Shown here in pieces: positions 16,977-25,788 of a DNA stretch of 63,073 nt (position 1 is its first letter; the number at the start of each line of letters is the position of its first letter). The stretch covers positions 1-63,073 of the forward strand of contig JAJDXD010000137.1 of assembly GCA_022823405.1 (NCBI GenBank). The letters run 5' to 3'. The position numbers were made by a program, and so were the translations under genes. This DNA comes from Gammaproteobacteria bacterium. Lineage in GTDB: Bacteria > Pseudomonadota > Gammaproteobacteria > Arenicellales > JAJDZL01. The notes below the pieces were generated by a model. The model ran no database searches, was not told the DNA's origin, and saw only the letters and a list, made by a program, of their open reading frames with translations.

Positions 16977-18047
16977 TCAATTGTTCGATAGCTGACTCAG
17001 AAACTTGAAGGTGTCATCTGATGCCCGTTTTGACTTCGCAATCGACAATGGTGTGTGGCCATCACTATTTCTAGCTCTGATGTCTGCACCTTTCTCAACC
17101 AGGAAATTGAGTACAACATTTTTTCCGTCTCTGCTACAGCAGGTCCCATGCGGTATGAAGACATCAGGCGGTGCTTCCAGCGAATCGTCAGCGATGGCAA
17201 TATGAAGCGGTGTGTTGCCAGCCGCATCTTTGCAATCAATCTGCGCACCTTGTTCCACGAGAAGTTCTGCAGTTTCCTTGGAATTGAACCACGCTGCCAG
17301 GTGCAACGGTGATGCTCCGGAATGGTTTTTCGCATTGACGTCAGCGCCGTACTCTAGCAGAACTTCCGCAACATCGTGCATGTTGGTTGCTGCTGCGAGG
17401 TGTAGCGATGTATGACCACCACCATCGCAGATATCTACACTGGCACCTTCCACAAGCATTGCTTTCGCAGCTGCTGCCGGGTCTTCCAGTTTCATTGCGT
17501 ATCTTGAGGAGAATCCGCCAAGAAAAATCGCAACCCGAGGACCTGCTTCATACATCGACAGCCAGTGAAGCATTGTCCGTGACTCTCGGTCTTTGCCATC
17601 CACATCAAAGCCATTGCGAAGCAGTGCATGCAGCGATTTTCTCGAATCTGCACACAACGCACAATGAACCGGATTTAAGTCGGGGTAGGCTGCCGGATCG
17701 AAAGCTGCACCATGTTCAAACAGCAGTTTCATAATGTCGACTGAATTCAGGCTTGCAGCTATATGCAGGGGTGTCAGTTCCCGAACACCCCAGAAATTGG
17801 TATCATCGAATGCGGTTCGGAATCGCTTCATCTGATCCCTAAAATGTTTTGGTGGCTCAGCGAATTGGTTGAATTCATTTGATGCAACAGCCTGAGGATT
17901 AGCACCAAGAGATAAAAGGTGCGCTACAGCATCGATATTTTTGTCAATGATGGCCCAATGTAAATGAGTGAAACCAAATTGGTCGCGACTTTCAGCATCA
18001 GGTTTTGCACCGAGCTTTTCGTAAAACGCATTCAACTGTTCATCCAT
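16977..18047 (-). CDS. Ankyrin-repeat protein
   Basis: A 356-residue protein made almost wholly of ankyrin repeats, which mediate protein-protein contacts. Repeats are recognisable at FGFTHLHWAI, RELTPLHIAAS, LNPVHCALC, ESRTMLHWLS, GGHTSLHLAAA, SGASPLHLAAW, AGNTPLHIAIA and DGHTPLSIAKS, so about eight to nine units. No signal peptide or membrane segment is visible. It is a single gene between bepA and the divergent dsr genes, with about 205 bases to dsrE. Ankyrin proteins are common in host-associated bacteria but also in free-living ones; no partner can be inferred. Confidence 0.85.
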   Translation of the reverse strand: MDEQLNAFYEKLGAKPDAESRDQFGFTHLHWAIIDKNIDAVAHLLSLGANPQAVASNEFNQFAEPPKHFRDQMKRFRTAFDDTNFWGVRELTPLHIAASLNSVDIMKLLFEHGAAFDPAAYPDLNPVHCALCADSRKSLHALLRNGFDVDGKDRESRTMLHWLSMYEAGPRVAIFLGGFSSRYAMKLEDPAAAAKAMLVEGASVDICDGGGHTSLHLAAATNMHDVAEVLLEYGADVNAKNHSGASPLHLAAWFNSKETAELLVEQGAQIDCKDAAGNTPLHIAIADDSLEAPPDVFIPHGTCCSRDGKNVVLNFLVEKGADIRARNSDGHTPLSIAKSKRASDDTFKFLSQLSNN

Positions 18048-18252
18048 TTCTCAAGACTCTTCGTTGAAGATAGATTCGACATTTAACTCAAAGTCGCCAT
18101 AAAATTTTGACAGGTTGAATCAAATATTATTGTATGTTCTTTTTAATGATGTCAAAATGGCTTAAATGCCAATTCATCAAGTGCTTCAATCTGCAAGCGC
18201 AGGTTTGTACTTTTGAGAAACCAAGTTCAATAATCCCCCATTTTTTCAACCT

Positions 18253-18645
18253 ATGAAGTTCAATATTCTGGTCACCGAAGCACCTTACACGCATCAGGCA
18301 TCCGACACGGCTTACCAGTTTGCCAAGGCGGCAATAGACAGTGGTCATGAAGTCAGTCGCGTGTTCTTTTATCATGACGGTGTTCACAATGCAACCCGAC
18401 TGAGTAGCCCGCCGGTAGATGATCGAAATGTGATTGATCGCTGGGTGCAATTGGCCGAGAGCCATAATGTAGATTTGGCGATATGCATTGCGGCATCGCT
18501 ACGACGAGGCGTACTGGGTGAAGAATCAGCGCAGCAAAGTGGCAAGACAGTGACTAACCTGGACGAACATTTCAAGGTCGCAGGATTCGGACATTTCATC
18601 GAAGGTTCGATTATTGCCGATCGTACCATTGTGTTCGGTGATTGA
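18253..18645 (+). CDS. dsrE: DsrE/TusD sulfurtransferase subunit
   Basis: Large subunit of the heterohexameric DsrEFH/TusDCB sulfur carrier, which passes a persulfide to DsrC/TusE. The 130-residue length fits. The active cysteine lies in LAICIAASLRRGVLG (about residue 80), the counterpart of Cys78 of TusD/DsrE. It opens a plus-strand operon dsrE-F-H-C-M-K with very short spacings. Because dsrM and dsrK follow, the Dsr names are used, although tRNA 2-thiouridine synthesis (TusD) is the alternative function. Confidence 0.9.
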   Translation: MKFNILVTEAPYTHQASDTAYQFAKAAIDSGHEVSRVFFYHDGVHNATRLSSPPVDDRNVIDRWVQLAESHNVDLAICIAASLRRGVLGEESAQQSGKTVTNLDEHFKVAGFGHFIEGSIIADRTIVFGD

Positions 18646-18666
18646 AATTACGCAGTGCTAAATTGC

Positions 18667-19050
18667 ATGATTAAGAGGCTAATGTTTGTCAATCGAAGGG
18701 CTCCCGGCGGGACAGTGTATGGGATGGAAGCTCTTAATGCGCTGCTCGCTGCTTCGGCATTTGATCAGGATTTAAAAGCCGTATTTTTGGATGATGGCGT
18801 CTATCAGTTAAAACGAGGGCAAAATCCTGCTAAGTTGGGTATCAAGAACTTTGCAAAGAGTTTTGCCGCTTTGAGTGATTTTGGCGTTGATCACCTTTAT
18901 GTGGAGAAAGAATCCATGGCTGACAGAGGCCTTTCAGATTCGGATTTGATGGAGGTTCTTCGAGATGACGGAAGTGATGCAGTAACTATTATTTCGTCAA
19001 GTGACCTTTCCGAAATTATGAATTCACAAGACGTCATTTTGCAGTTTTAG
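18667..19050 (+). CDS. dsrF: DsrF/TusC sulfurtransferase subunit
   Basis: Second subunit of the DsrEFH/TusDCB complex, about 127 residues. The DsrE-like fold shows the N-terminal RLMFVNRRAPGGTVYGMEAL and DDGVYQLKRGQNP, typical of TusC/DsrF. The frame extends to a GTG at 18655 but the ATG at 18667 is preferred because the family begins immediately with a KR-hydrophobic strand. It ends 2 bases before the dsrH frame. Confidence 0.87.
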   Translation: MIKRLMFVNRRAPGGTVYGMEALNALLAASAFDQDLKAVFLDDGVYQLKRGQNPAKLGIKNFAKSFAALSDFGVDHLYVEKESMADRGLSDSDLMEVLRDDGSDAVTIISSSDLSEIMNSQDVILQF

Positions 19051-19055
19051 ATGTG

Positions 19056-19361
19056 ATGATGCTTCATACGGTAAACAAATCGCCATCTGAAAAGCCAAGT
19101 CTACAGAGTTGTTTGAGGCTGGCCAGTGCAGGCAGTGATATTCTGTTAATTGAAGATGGCGTTTATGCCGCAGTCAACGGCACGAAATATTCAAAACTAG
19201 TAGAAGGATCACTGAAAAGTCATCAGATTTATGCGCTGGAAGCGGATCTTGAGTGCCGTGGATTGGATGAGTCGCAGTTAATTGACGGCGTCGAGATGAT
19301 TGACTACAAGGGCTTTGTTTCTCTAGCCGCACGCAACAAAGCCATACATTCCTGGCTATAA
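19056..19361 (+). CDS. dsrH: DsrH/TusB sulfurtransferase subunit
   Basis: Small third subunit of the DsrEFH/TusDCB complex, about 101 residues. It shows the family pattern of an N-terminal MLHTVNKSP strand, SAGSDILLIEDGVYAAV and the C-terminal DYKGFVSLAA. GTG 19053, ATG 19056 and ATG 19059 are consecutive in-frame choices; the ATG at 19056 was taken. No ribosome site is visible, so coupling to dsrF translation is likely. Confidence 0.84.
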   Translation: MMLHTVNKSPSEKPSLQSCLRLASAGSDILLIEDGVYAAVNGTKYSKLVEGSLKSHQIYALEADLECRGLDESQLIDGVEMIDYKGFVSLAARNKAIHSWL

Positions 19362-19375
19362 GCGAATTGGGAACT

Positions 19376-19708
19376 ATGCCAATTGAGTTTAACGGAAAAG
19401 TCTACCAGACAGATTCAGAAGGTTTTTTATCAAATCCTGATGAATGGTCGGTGGAGTTGGCAGAAAAAATGGCGGCTGATGACGGCTGTCAGCTCAGTCC
19501 CGAACACTGGGAAGCCATCAATATCCTTCGAGACTACTACGCTCAGTTCGCCATCGCGCCGCCCATTCGCATCCTGATTCGTCATATGGGAAAGCGGTTA
19601 GGCAAGGAAAAGGCAAACAGTCCATATCTATATGAACTATTTCCTTTCGGGCCGGCCAAACAGGCCTGTCGTTATGCAGGGTTGCCGAAACCGACAGGCT
19701 GTATTTAG
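19376..19708 (+). CDS. dsrC: DsrC/TusE sulfur-carrier protein with both C-terminal cysteines
   Basis: Small sulfur carrier of 110 residues that accepts persulfide from DsrEFH. The C-terminal arm ends CRYAGLPKPTGCI: Cys98 and the penultimate Cys109 are separated by ten residues. Having both cysteines is the mark of true DsrC, which can form the intramolecular trisulfide/disulfide read by DsrMK; TusE proteins for tRNA thiolation usually keep only the last one. ISIL-type helix and HMGKRLGKEKANSPYLYELFP are conserved. ATG 19376 is preferred over TTG 19367. Confidence 0.9.
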   Translation: MPIEFNGKVYQTDSEGFLSNPDEWSVELAEKMAADDGCQLSPEHWEAINILRDYYAQFAIAPPIRILIRHMGKRLGKEKANSPYLYELFPFGPAKQACRYAGLPKPTGCI

Positions 19709-19761
19709 ATTATTGGTGGTTCGCAAACCACGCAGCATCACCGTGAGTTAGCAAATTTTCC

Positions 19762-20460
19762 GTGTCAAGCACTTTTGCGATACTCTTCTATCTTGCAGGT
19801 TTAATCCTAGTTTGTGGCATTGTTTGGAAGGTGTTGAGTTACACCAGGATTCCGGTTCGTTATTTACTGCCCATTGCGCCAGCACCTCAGTCATATGGTG
19901 GTGTAGCGCTTCGAATTTTAAGAGAGGTCTTATTTTTTGAGAGTCTGTTCAGGGCAAACAGATGGACCTGGCTATTCGGATGGATTTTTCACTATGCATT
20001 GCTGGTTGTATTGCTACGGCACCTGTTTTTCGTCACCTGGTCTCTCGAACCGTGGGTGGTCATTCTGTTTTTTCCGGGTGATATTGCCGCCTGGCTGATG
20101 ATTGGCTCGCTGCTCGGGTTGTTGGGCCGACGAGTTTTTGTTGATCGGGTGCGCTATATTTCGACTCTATCAGACTACGCCATACTGATTCTGATCTTGT
20201 TGATCGGGATCACTGGTATGGCCCTACGCTACAAGGTGCCAGTAGACATCATGGCAACTCGAGAGTTTATGTTAGGGCTGATGATGTTGGATTTGGCAGA
20301 TTTACCCAGAAATGGAGTGCTTTACCTGCATTTGGCCAGTGTAGCGGTTTTGGTAATTGTCTTTCCATTCAGTAAACTGATTCATTTCCCTGGGTACTTT
20401 TTCAGTCCCAGCCATAATCAGAAATACCCTAGCGCGAAAATGAAAGATCTCAGCAAATGA
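19762..20460 (+). CDS. dsrM: DsrM-like membrane cytochrome b subunit (NarI family)
   Basis: An inner-membrane protein of 232 residues with five or six helices, resembling the haem-b subunit DsrM/NarI. Histidines in HYALLVVLLRHLFF and in the later helices YLHLAS and KLIHFPG are candidate haem ligands. It would exchange electrons between the quinone pool and DsrK. The start is GTG. It lies 53 bases after dsrC and 4 bases before dsrK. DsrM often works in a DsrMKJOP complex; J, O and P are not in this window. Confidence 0.85.
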   Translation: MSSTFAILFYLAGLILVCGIVWKVLSYTRIPVRYLLPIAPAPQSYGGVALRILREVLFFESLFRANRWTWLFGWIFHYALLVVLLRHLFFVTWSLEPWVVILFFPGDIAAWLMIGSLLGLLGRRVFVDRVRYISTLSDYAILILILLIGITGMALRYKVPVDIMATREFMLGLMMLDLADLPRNGVLYLHLASVAVLVIVFPFSKLIHFPGYFFSPSHNQKYPSAKMKDLSK

Positions 20461-20464
20461 TGAC

Positions 20465-21904
20465 ATGGCCAGTGTAAGCACCCGAAAAATCGAACCGCGT
20501 AAGTCTCACGCAGTCAAACCAAATTTTCGCTCTGACGGGAGTCAGTGTGGCGGGCTGGTTGAGAATTGGCAGGAGATTGTTATCGAAAAGCTTGGCGACG
20601 AGGTTCGCTCGAATCGGGCGCTGCGGGTATTTCTGGACAGCTGTGTGAAATGCGGTACCTGCACCGACAAGTGTCATTATTTCCTGGGCGACGGCGATCC
20701 GTTGAATATGCCGGTTGCACGGCAGGACCTGATCCGAGGAGTTTACCGACGCTACTTTACGGCAGCTGGTAAGTTCTTCCCAAAATTTGTCGGTGCACTT
20801 GATCTCACCGAATCGTTGCTTGAAGATTGGAGTACTTACTACTATCAGTGCTCTGAATGTCGCCGCTGTTCAGTGTACTGTCCATTTGGAATTGACACTG
20901 CAGAAATCACGATGGTAGGCCGATCAATACTTGACGCTGTCGGAATCAGGCAAAACTACATTCACACCGTTCTGGATAACGTCAATCGAGTCGGGAATAA
21001 CCTGGGGATGATCGGCGCGGCGATCGCTGACACCCTGGAAGGGTTGGAAGAGGATGTGCTTGAACAGACTGGGGTTAATGTGAAATTTCCGCTCGACGAC
21101 GTTGATGCTGATGTATTGCTGCTGGTTCCATCGGCTGATCTTTTTGCGGAGCCACATGTTGACGGACTAATTGGCTGTGCGAAAATCTTCCACCAGCAGG
21201 GCATTCGCTGGACGCTGTCTACGGAGGCTTCAGAGGCAGCGAATTTTGCGCTGTTTATTGGAGATGGTGAAAAAATGCAGCAAATGACAAGACGTGTCCG
21301 CGAAACCGCACTCAAACTAGGAGTCAAACAGGTTGTAGTAGGAGAGTGTGGTCACGCCTGGCGTGTGGCTAGCAGTTATTGGCCAGATATGTTTGAAGAT
21401 GAGCGCGCACCTGATTTCGAAACACTACATATTTGCGAGTTCACCTACGACTTACTTAGAAAAAATCGGTTACAGCTTGACCGATCTGTGCACAACAATA
21501 AAGTCATTACGTTTCATGACTCATGCAATGTAGCTCGGGGTTCGAGAATGGGTGAGCATCCCAGAGATGTCTATCGTATTCCGCGCGCATTGTTACAGGC
21601 GGTTTGCGAAAATTTTGTCGATATGGCACCAGACACGATTTGTGAACATACTTTCTGTTGCGGCGGAGGCGGTGGGCTTTTAACGGATGAGTTGATGGAA
21701 GTTCGGGTGAGTGGTGCTTCGCCTAGAGTTAGCGCACTAGAAGATGTGATTGCAAATCGAGGGGTAACTCATATGGCGGCAATTTGCGCGATCTGCAAAA
21801 GCCAGTTCCGCTCAGTGCTGCCGAAGTATGGTCTGGATATGAATATGATTGTCAGTCTGCATCAGATCGTCGGTGATGCGGTTGTGCTGAAGTCGGAGAC
21901 TTGA
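20465..21904 (+). CDS. dsrK: DsrK-like iron-sulfur subunit (HdrD family)
   Basis: A 479-residue cytoplasmic Fe-S protein related to the catalytic HdrD subunit of heterodisulfide reductase. Two 4Fe-4S ligand sets are seen: CVKCGTCTDKC near residues 60-70 and CSECRRCSVYC near 137-147. Two CCG-type domains follow, with HDSCNVARGSRMGEHP and FCCGGGGGLL. It is expected to reduce or oxidise the DsrC disulfide together with DsrM. Its ATG lies 4 bases after the dsrM stop. No dsrA, dsrB, dsrL or dsrJOP genes are beside it; the operon ends here and a minus-strand HNH gene follows. Confidence 0.88.
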   Translation: MASVSTRKIEPRKSHAVKPNFRSDGSQCGGLVENWQEIVIEKLGDEVRSNRALRVFLDSCVKCGTCTDKCHYFLGDGDPLNMPVARQDLIRGVYRRYFTAAGKFFPKFVGALDLTESLLEDWSTYYYQCSECRRCSVYCPFGIDTAEITMVGRSILDAVGIRQNYIHTVLDNVNRVGNNLGMIGAAIADTLEGLEEDVLEQTGVNVKFPLDDVDADVLLLVPSADLFAEPHVDGLIGCAKIFHQQGIRWTLSTEASEAANFALFIGDGEKMQQMTRRVRETALKLGVKQVVVGECGHAWRVASSYWPDMFEDERAPDFETLHICEFTYDLLRKNRLQLDRSVHNNKVITFHDSCNVARGSRMGEHPRDVYRIPRALLQAVCENFVDMAPDTICEHTFCCGGGGGLLTDELMEVRVSGASPRVSALEDVIANRGVTHMAAICAICKSQFRSVLPKYGLDMNMIVSLHQIVGDAVVLKSET

Positions 21905-21956
21905 TCGCATACAAGCGTGCACAACGAATCGAATTCGAGGACATTACGTTGTCACT

Positions 21957-22865
21957 TCAGCCCTTGAATATGTTATTTCGATGGTACTTCAAGAACTGTT
22001 CATGGGGCCGGAAATTGTAAGAGTTAGGTAATCGCAGTTGATAGTCTGGATTAAGCATGGACATTATCGGTTCAGGGATATCGTCTTTACACATCAACAG
22101 TGAGTAATCACTGTCTATAGACATGAAGCCGCGGTCAAACATCCAATGGAGTGTGCTACACAAAGCAATACCGTTCCTAACTGAGTCAGGACCGCTAAGT
22201 TTGACTGGGCGAATGTGTGCTGCTTGAACTTCAGATCGACCTCCACCGTTCAAGATCTTTATTCCGGTGAAAGCGCAACTTTCCCCATAGGCTTTTTTCA
22301 CTTGCATGCTAAATTTACGGTCGCGAAAAGGCCTATTCACAATCTGTTGAACAATAGGTCGGTCAGCCCAATCGAACTCATCCGACAAGGCTCTGTTTGA
22401 TGAGTGTGTGGGCAGAGCCATTTCTTGGCTAAAACCCGATAAGAGAATCTTGTTATACTCATCGTCTGGTATGTTTCGCACTGCCCAACCAGAGAGCCCT
22501 TTGTTGATATTACCATCGGGTCGTTTAAGCTTTGATTCGTAATACACTCCATTCTCCTCACGAAATGGTACCGCACGATCAAATTCTAGATAGTGAGAAA
22601 CATGTGCATAGAAATGATTTTCACGCTGCGAATCCTTTTTAATTGAATTTAGTTTGGCGGTAGCAAAGTACGATTTTCGTCCACCACGGGAGTTCTGCTG
22701 ATTGCCCGTACGTTCCGGTTCATAGTACAGAATCCAGTCGTCTACAACACTCTTCACAGTGTTAAGATACCTTTTTGGAAAATGGTATCTGACTTCGGGC
22801 AAGTCATCGTATGAAGGATTAACACGAACTGTAAATACAGCCTTTGACATTTTGGTGTTTTTCAA
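21957..22865 (-). CDS. HNH endonuclease, probable restriction component
   Basis: A 302-residue protein whose C-terminal third is an HNH_2-type nuclease domain. CAFTGIKILNGGG is followed by EVQAAHIRPVKLSG (the HI/HN metal region), then NGIALCSTLHWMFDRGF (the second histidine). The N-terminal two thirds match no domain I know but look like a DNA-recognition part. Such proteins are frequent as restriction endonucleases acting on specific or modified DNA. It is the last gene of a minus-strand defence block: methyltransferase, unknown protein, Vsr, HNH. The start at 22865 or 22850 is uncertain. Confidence 0.8.
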   Translation of the reverse strand: MKNTKMSKAVFTVRVNPSYDDLPEVRYHFPKRYLNTVKSVVDDWILYYEPERTGNQQNSRGGRKSYFATAKLNSIKKDSQRENHFYAHVSHYLEFDRAVPFREENGVYYESKLKRPDGNINKGLSGWAVRNIPDDEYNKILLSGFSQEMALPTHSSNRALSDEFDWADRPIVQQIVNRPFRDRKFSMQVKKAYGESCAFTGIKILNGGGRSEVQAAHIRPVKLSGPDSVRNGIALCSTLHWMFDRGFMSIDSDYSLLMCKDDIPEPIMSMLNPDYQLRLPNSYNFRPHEQFLKYHRNNIFKG

Positions 22866-23035
22866 ATCCCGAATGAAAGATTGGTCAGTTAAATTTCGAC
22901 GCTAGTTATTGGTAACACTGTTGCTGACTTTGTTTATAGGATTTTGCAATTGATGTATCTTGGATAACAAATATCGAAGTAAATTTTCGCTGTTCACTGT
23001 AAGATTGAATTGTTCGCCGACTCGAGTCGTAAAAT

Positions 23036-23497
23036 TCAAAATTCGGTGCTTCCGCGAATATCTAGAGTCTCATTTTCACTACACAACCAATTCTCAATTG
23101 TCGTTATCAGCGTTTCAAATTCCAATTTCCCTTTACCTTTCATACCGCACTCCCAAACAGTAAGAATACGCCAATTCATATCAGCTAATAACTCCCTGTT
23201 TCGCAAATCTCGTCTCTTGTTTCTTTCAATTTTGTTGCTCCAGTAAGCGTTGTTTGATGATGGCATTCTAAAATGATGACAATCGTGTCCATGCCAAAAA
23301 CATCCATTGACAAATATCACAGCATTAAAGCGTCGAAATACCAAATCGGGTTTACCAGGAAGTAGCTTTTCGTGCAAGCGGTAGCGGTAGCCTCGTTGAT
23401 GAAGAGACTTTCTTATCATCAACTCTGGAACAGTATCCTTCGCAGGAATTGAAGCCATAACTCTGCTTCTCTGTTCGGTTGTAAATCTCTCCGCCAC
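23036..23497 (-). CDS. vsr: Very short patch repair endonuclease (Vsr)
   Basis: Nicks 5' of the T in T:G mismatches that arise by deamination of 5-methylcytosine, starting repair to C:G. The 153-residue protein keeps the key residues at the same numbers as E. coli Vsr: catalytic Asp51 (in KPDLVF) and zinc ligands Cys66, His71, Cys73 (CFWHGHDC) and Cys117 (WEC). The N-terminal RSRVMASIPAKDTVPE is typical. Vsr genes go with C5-cytosine methyltransferases, and one is present 924 bases upstream on the same strand, so it probably repairs the sites that enzyme methylates. Confidence 0.95.
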   Translation of the reverse strand: MAERFTTEQRSRVMASIPAKDTVPELMIRKSLHQRGYRYRLHEKLLPGKPDLVFRRFNAVIFVNGCFWHGHDCHHFRMPSSNNAYWSNKIERNKRRDLRNRELLADMNWRILTVWECGMKGKGKLEFETLITTIENWLCSENETLDIRGSTEF

Positions 23498-23693
23498 TCA
23501 ATCAATGGTCAGTGCTGGCACCGTTTATAGGATGCTGTTAATGGAGACTGATCTGAAGGTGTTGGCCAAGTAACATCTGATGGACGAAACCCCATACCCG
23601 AATTCAATCCTAATCGTCGGTTGTAGATTACCATCAGAACGGCTCTGATCGGTTTGACAACAATTTCTACACTCTCTTCACTGCGTAGGATTG

Positions 23694-24428
23694 TTAGTCG
23701 ATATCAATCCACTCGTCGTTATATCCGATCTGTTGCAGTATGTGCGACGGTTCAACAAGAGGCACATCTCGGTTGATTGAAAATTGAATCGCTGAACTTG
23801 GAACATCTCTCAACACGGTGAATTGCCCTCCGTGAAACTGCCACGTAAAGGCATGGTGTCCGTCACTCTTTCTGCGTCCCTCAAGATTGTTTTGTTGATT
23901 CAAATCCCATTGGAAATTTCCTTCTACAAACAACCGGAGTTCGTCTTCAAAAATTACGAACTTTTTGGATTCTATATTTCGAATCAGAACAACAATCCGA
24001 AGATCGCTGTGCTCGCTTCTTGCGTTATCGAGACGTGCGTTCCAAATCGACAATACAGCACTACCGGTTTTTTGAAGATCTGCGCGTGGATCGCTGATGC
24101 CGAATGAATAGTCGGGTGAGTTTCGACCGGAAATCAGACGCGTTGTTTGCTGGTCGAACGGATTGTTAGATTTGATTGTTTTGACAGACCAGGCGGTTGC
24201 CCGAAGGGCAACATCAGCCAATCCCAGCGGACTTGAGTAATCCACACCCTTGACTGCGGCTGCAAATATTTCACTGAAGTCATCGCCCGAGATATCCTTT
24301 CTGCCAACAGCGAGTCGCAGAACAATTTGTTTACCGATTTCTCGAATGACCTTTTCCGGTATTCTGCCAATCGGCCATGGACCAGGCGGAGTTTTGCGCT
24401 TCCCCCTTAATTTCGGGTAATCAGGCAT
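23694..24428 (-). CDS. Unknown protein, candidate cognate restriction endonuclease
   Basis: A 244-residue protein I do not recognise. Its start overlaps the end of the C5-methyltransferase gene by 8 bases, so the two are translated together, and vsr follows. That position is typical of the endonuclease of a type II system. The chain has ALRATAWSVKTIK near residue 80 and, after a region rich in Asp/Ser, IVVLIRN and KKFVIFEDELRLFVEG, which could be the core strands of a PD-(D/E)XK fold, but no clear catalytic triad can be assigned. No signal peptide or membrane helix. Function as a nuclease is inference from context only. Confidence 0.55.
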   Translation of the reverse strand: MPDYPKLRGKRKTPPGPWPIGRIPEKVIREIGKQIVLRLAVGRKDISGDDFSEIFAAAVKGVDYSSPLGLADVALRATAWSVKTIKSNNPFDQQTTRLISGRNSPDYSFGISDPRADLQKTGSAVLSIWNARLDNARSEHSDLRIVVLIRNIESKKFVIFEDELRLFVEGNFQWDLNQQNNLEGRRKSDGHHAFTWQFHGGQFTVLRDVPSSAIQFSINRDVPLVEPSHILQQIGYNDEWIDID

Positions 24429-25413
24429 GCGCTAACTCACGGATAACGGCTTTCACCATTGGAACCGGTACTGCGTTTCCCGCCTGTTTACGAGCTTGAG
24501 TGTCAACTTCGTGCAGAGTGAAGCTATCGGGAAATCCTTGTAGACGGAACATTTCTCGTGGTGTAAGACGCCGTTCTCCGTTAACTAGCAGATAGTTGTA
24601 ACTTGCTCCAGCACGCAAAGCACACGAAAACGGGTGGCTAGAAATATTTCCGCCTTTGTTTTCATGCCAAACTGATGGCTTAATATCAGATTGATGTGCC
24701 TTTTGTCTGGCATTTCGAATTCTATCGCTTACGTAGTGACGCTTGTCAGGCGACTTTTCCAAAAATTCTGATAGCGGTTTCATCGGTGTGTTCGGTTCAG
24801 GCCAGGCAAATTTCGCCAGTCCGCCAATGCGGCCAACAATCAGGACACGTTCCCTCCGCTGAGGCAATCCATAATCTAGTGCATTTAGAACGCGGAAATC
24901 AACTTCGTAATTCATTGCTTGTAAAACGGCAATGATACGATCCATGATCCGGCCGCCATCCGAAGTAACAAGTTGCTTGACATTCTCCAAAACGAATGCT
25001 GTCGGTCGCTTGTAGTCCAGTATTCTAGCGATGTCGAAGAAGAGCGTTCCCCGTGTATCTGCAAACCCTTGCCGATTACCAATTATGCTAAACGGTTGGC
25101 AGGGGAATCCTGCACAAAGTAAGTCATGGTCGGGAATTTCGGAAGCATCAATGCAAGTGATATCGCCGTGCGGTGGAAAACCGAAATTGGATTCGTAAAC
25201 GCTGCATGCTGGCTCATCTATTTCGCTAGAGAAAACGCATTTCAGACCGACTGCTGCTGCAGCGATATGAAAGCCACCGACTCCTGCAAACAAATCAATA
25301 AATGTGTTCAGCTTGCGTCTCTGAACGTTTTGATGTTCAGAGATGCTTGAATGAGTGGACTCACTTTCTGTCAGCGTTTGAAAGTACATCTGCAAATTTT
25401 GATTGATTCCCAA
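24421..25413 (-). CDS. DNA (cytosine-5-)-methyltransferase
   Basis: Methylates C5 of cytosine in a specific site with S-adenosylmethionine. Motif I is FIDLFAGVGGFH, motif IV the catalytic AGFPCQPFS, motif VI ENVK, motif VIII QRRERV and motif X QAGNAVPVPM. The short variable region, about residues 215-275, would define the target, which cannot be predicted here. Length 330 residues with a non-conserved N-terminus of about 35 before motif I; a TTG at 25413 opens the frame and an ATG at 25389 is an alternative. It heads the block followed by the candidate endonuclease, vsr and HNH genes. Confidence 0.94.
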   Translation of the reverse strand: MGINQNLQMYFQTLTESESTHSSISEHQNVQRRKLNTFIDLFAGVGGFHIAAAAVGLKCVFSSEIDEPACSVYESNFGFPPHGDITCIDASEIPDHDLLCAGFPCQPFSIIGNRQGFADTRGTLFFDIARILDYKRPTAFVLENVKQLVTSDGGRIMDRIIAVLQAMNYEVDFRVLNALDYGLPQRRERVLIVGRIGGLAKFAWPEPNTPMKPLSEFLEKSPDKRHYVSDRIRNARQKAHQSDIKPSVWHENKGGNISSHPFSCALRAGASYNYLLVNGERRLTPREMFRLQGFPDSFTLHEVDTQARKQAGNAVPVPMVKAVIRELAHA

Positions 25414-25788
25414 TGGTACCGAGGCGGGGAATGCTCAGCATTTCTGAACTTGCTCTGTGAACCCTCTTTTCTGTGCTAAAACGTGAGAGCACCTCTGATT
25501 GAGTGTATTATGCCTAGCGGAAAAGTACGAAATTAACACGTAATAGCGAGAGCGATAAAAAGTCTTTCTCTGCGGATGATTTTATCACTTTACTGCATTT
25601 GTCGGAGAGGTATCCGGGCTGCATTCCGGAATCTTCGTTTGTTGAATGTTCCCACCGACTAATGGTTAGTCGACTTAGCAGGATTTTTCGGAACTTGTAG
25701 TTTTATTGTGTCATGAAAACCATCAAATCAAGCTGTTGAATACGTTAAATGGATAGTGCTGGCCCAATTCGACCACACCGCTGAAGCT
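25414..25788. other. Intergenic region between the methyltransferase gene and rpiA, with one palindrome
   Basis: 375 bases upstream of the restriction-modification genes and downstream of rpiA. The only structure seen is CGACTAA-TGG-TTAGTCG at 25656-25672, a perfect 7-bp inverted repeat containing GACT...AGTC, about 240 bases before the methyltransferase start. No gene or RNA is supported. Confidence 0.4.

Noticed and set aside
17387..17734. 115-codon plus-strand frame opposite the ankyrin gene
   Set aside because: The minus strand has clear ankyrin repeats across the same bases; the opposite frame is a repeat-driven shadow.
18253..19708. Reading these four genes simply as TusDCB-TusE for tRNA thiolation
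   Set aside because: The carrier has both C-terminal cysteines and dsrM and dsrK follow directly, which fits the Dsr redox set better; tRNA thiolation stays possible as a second role.
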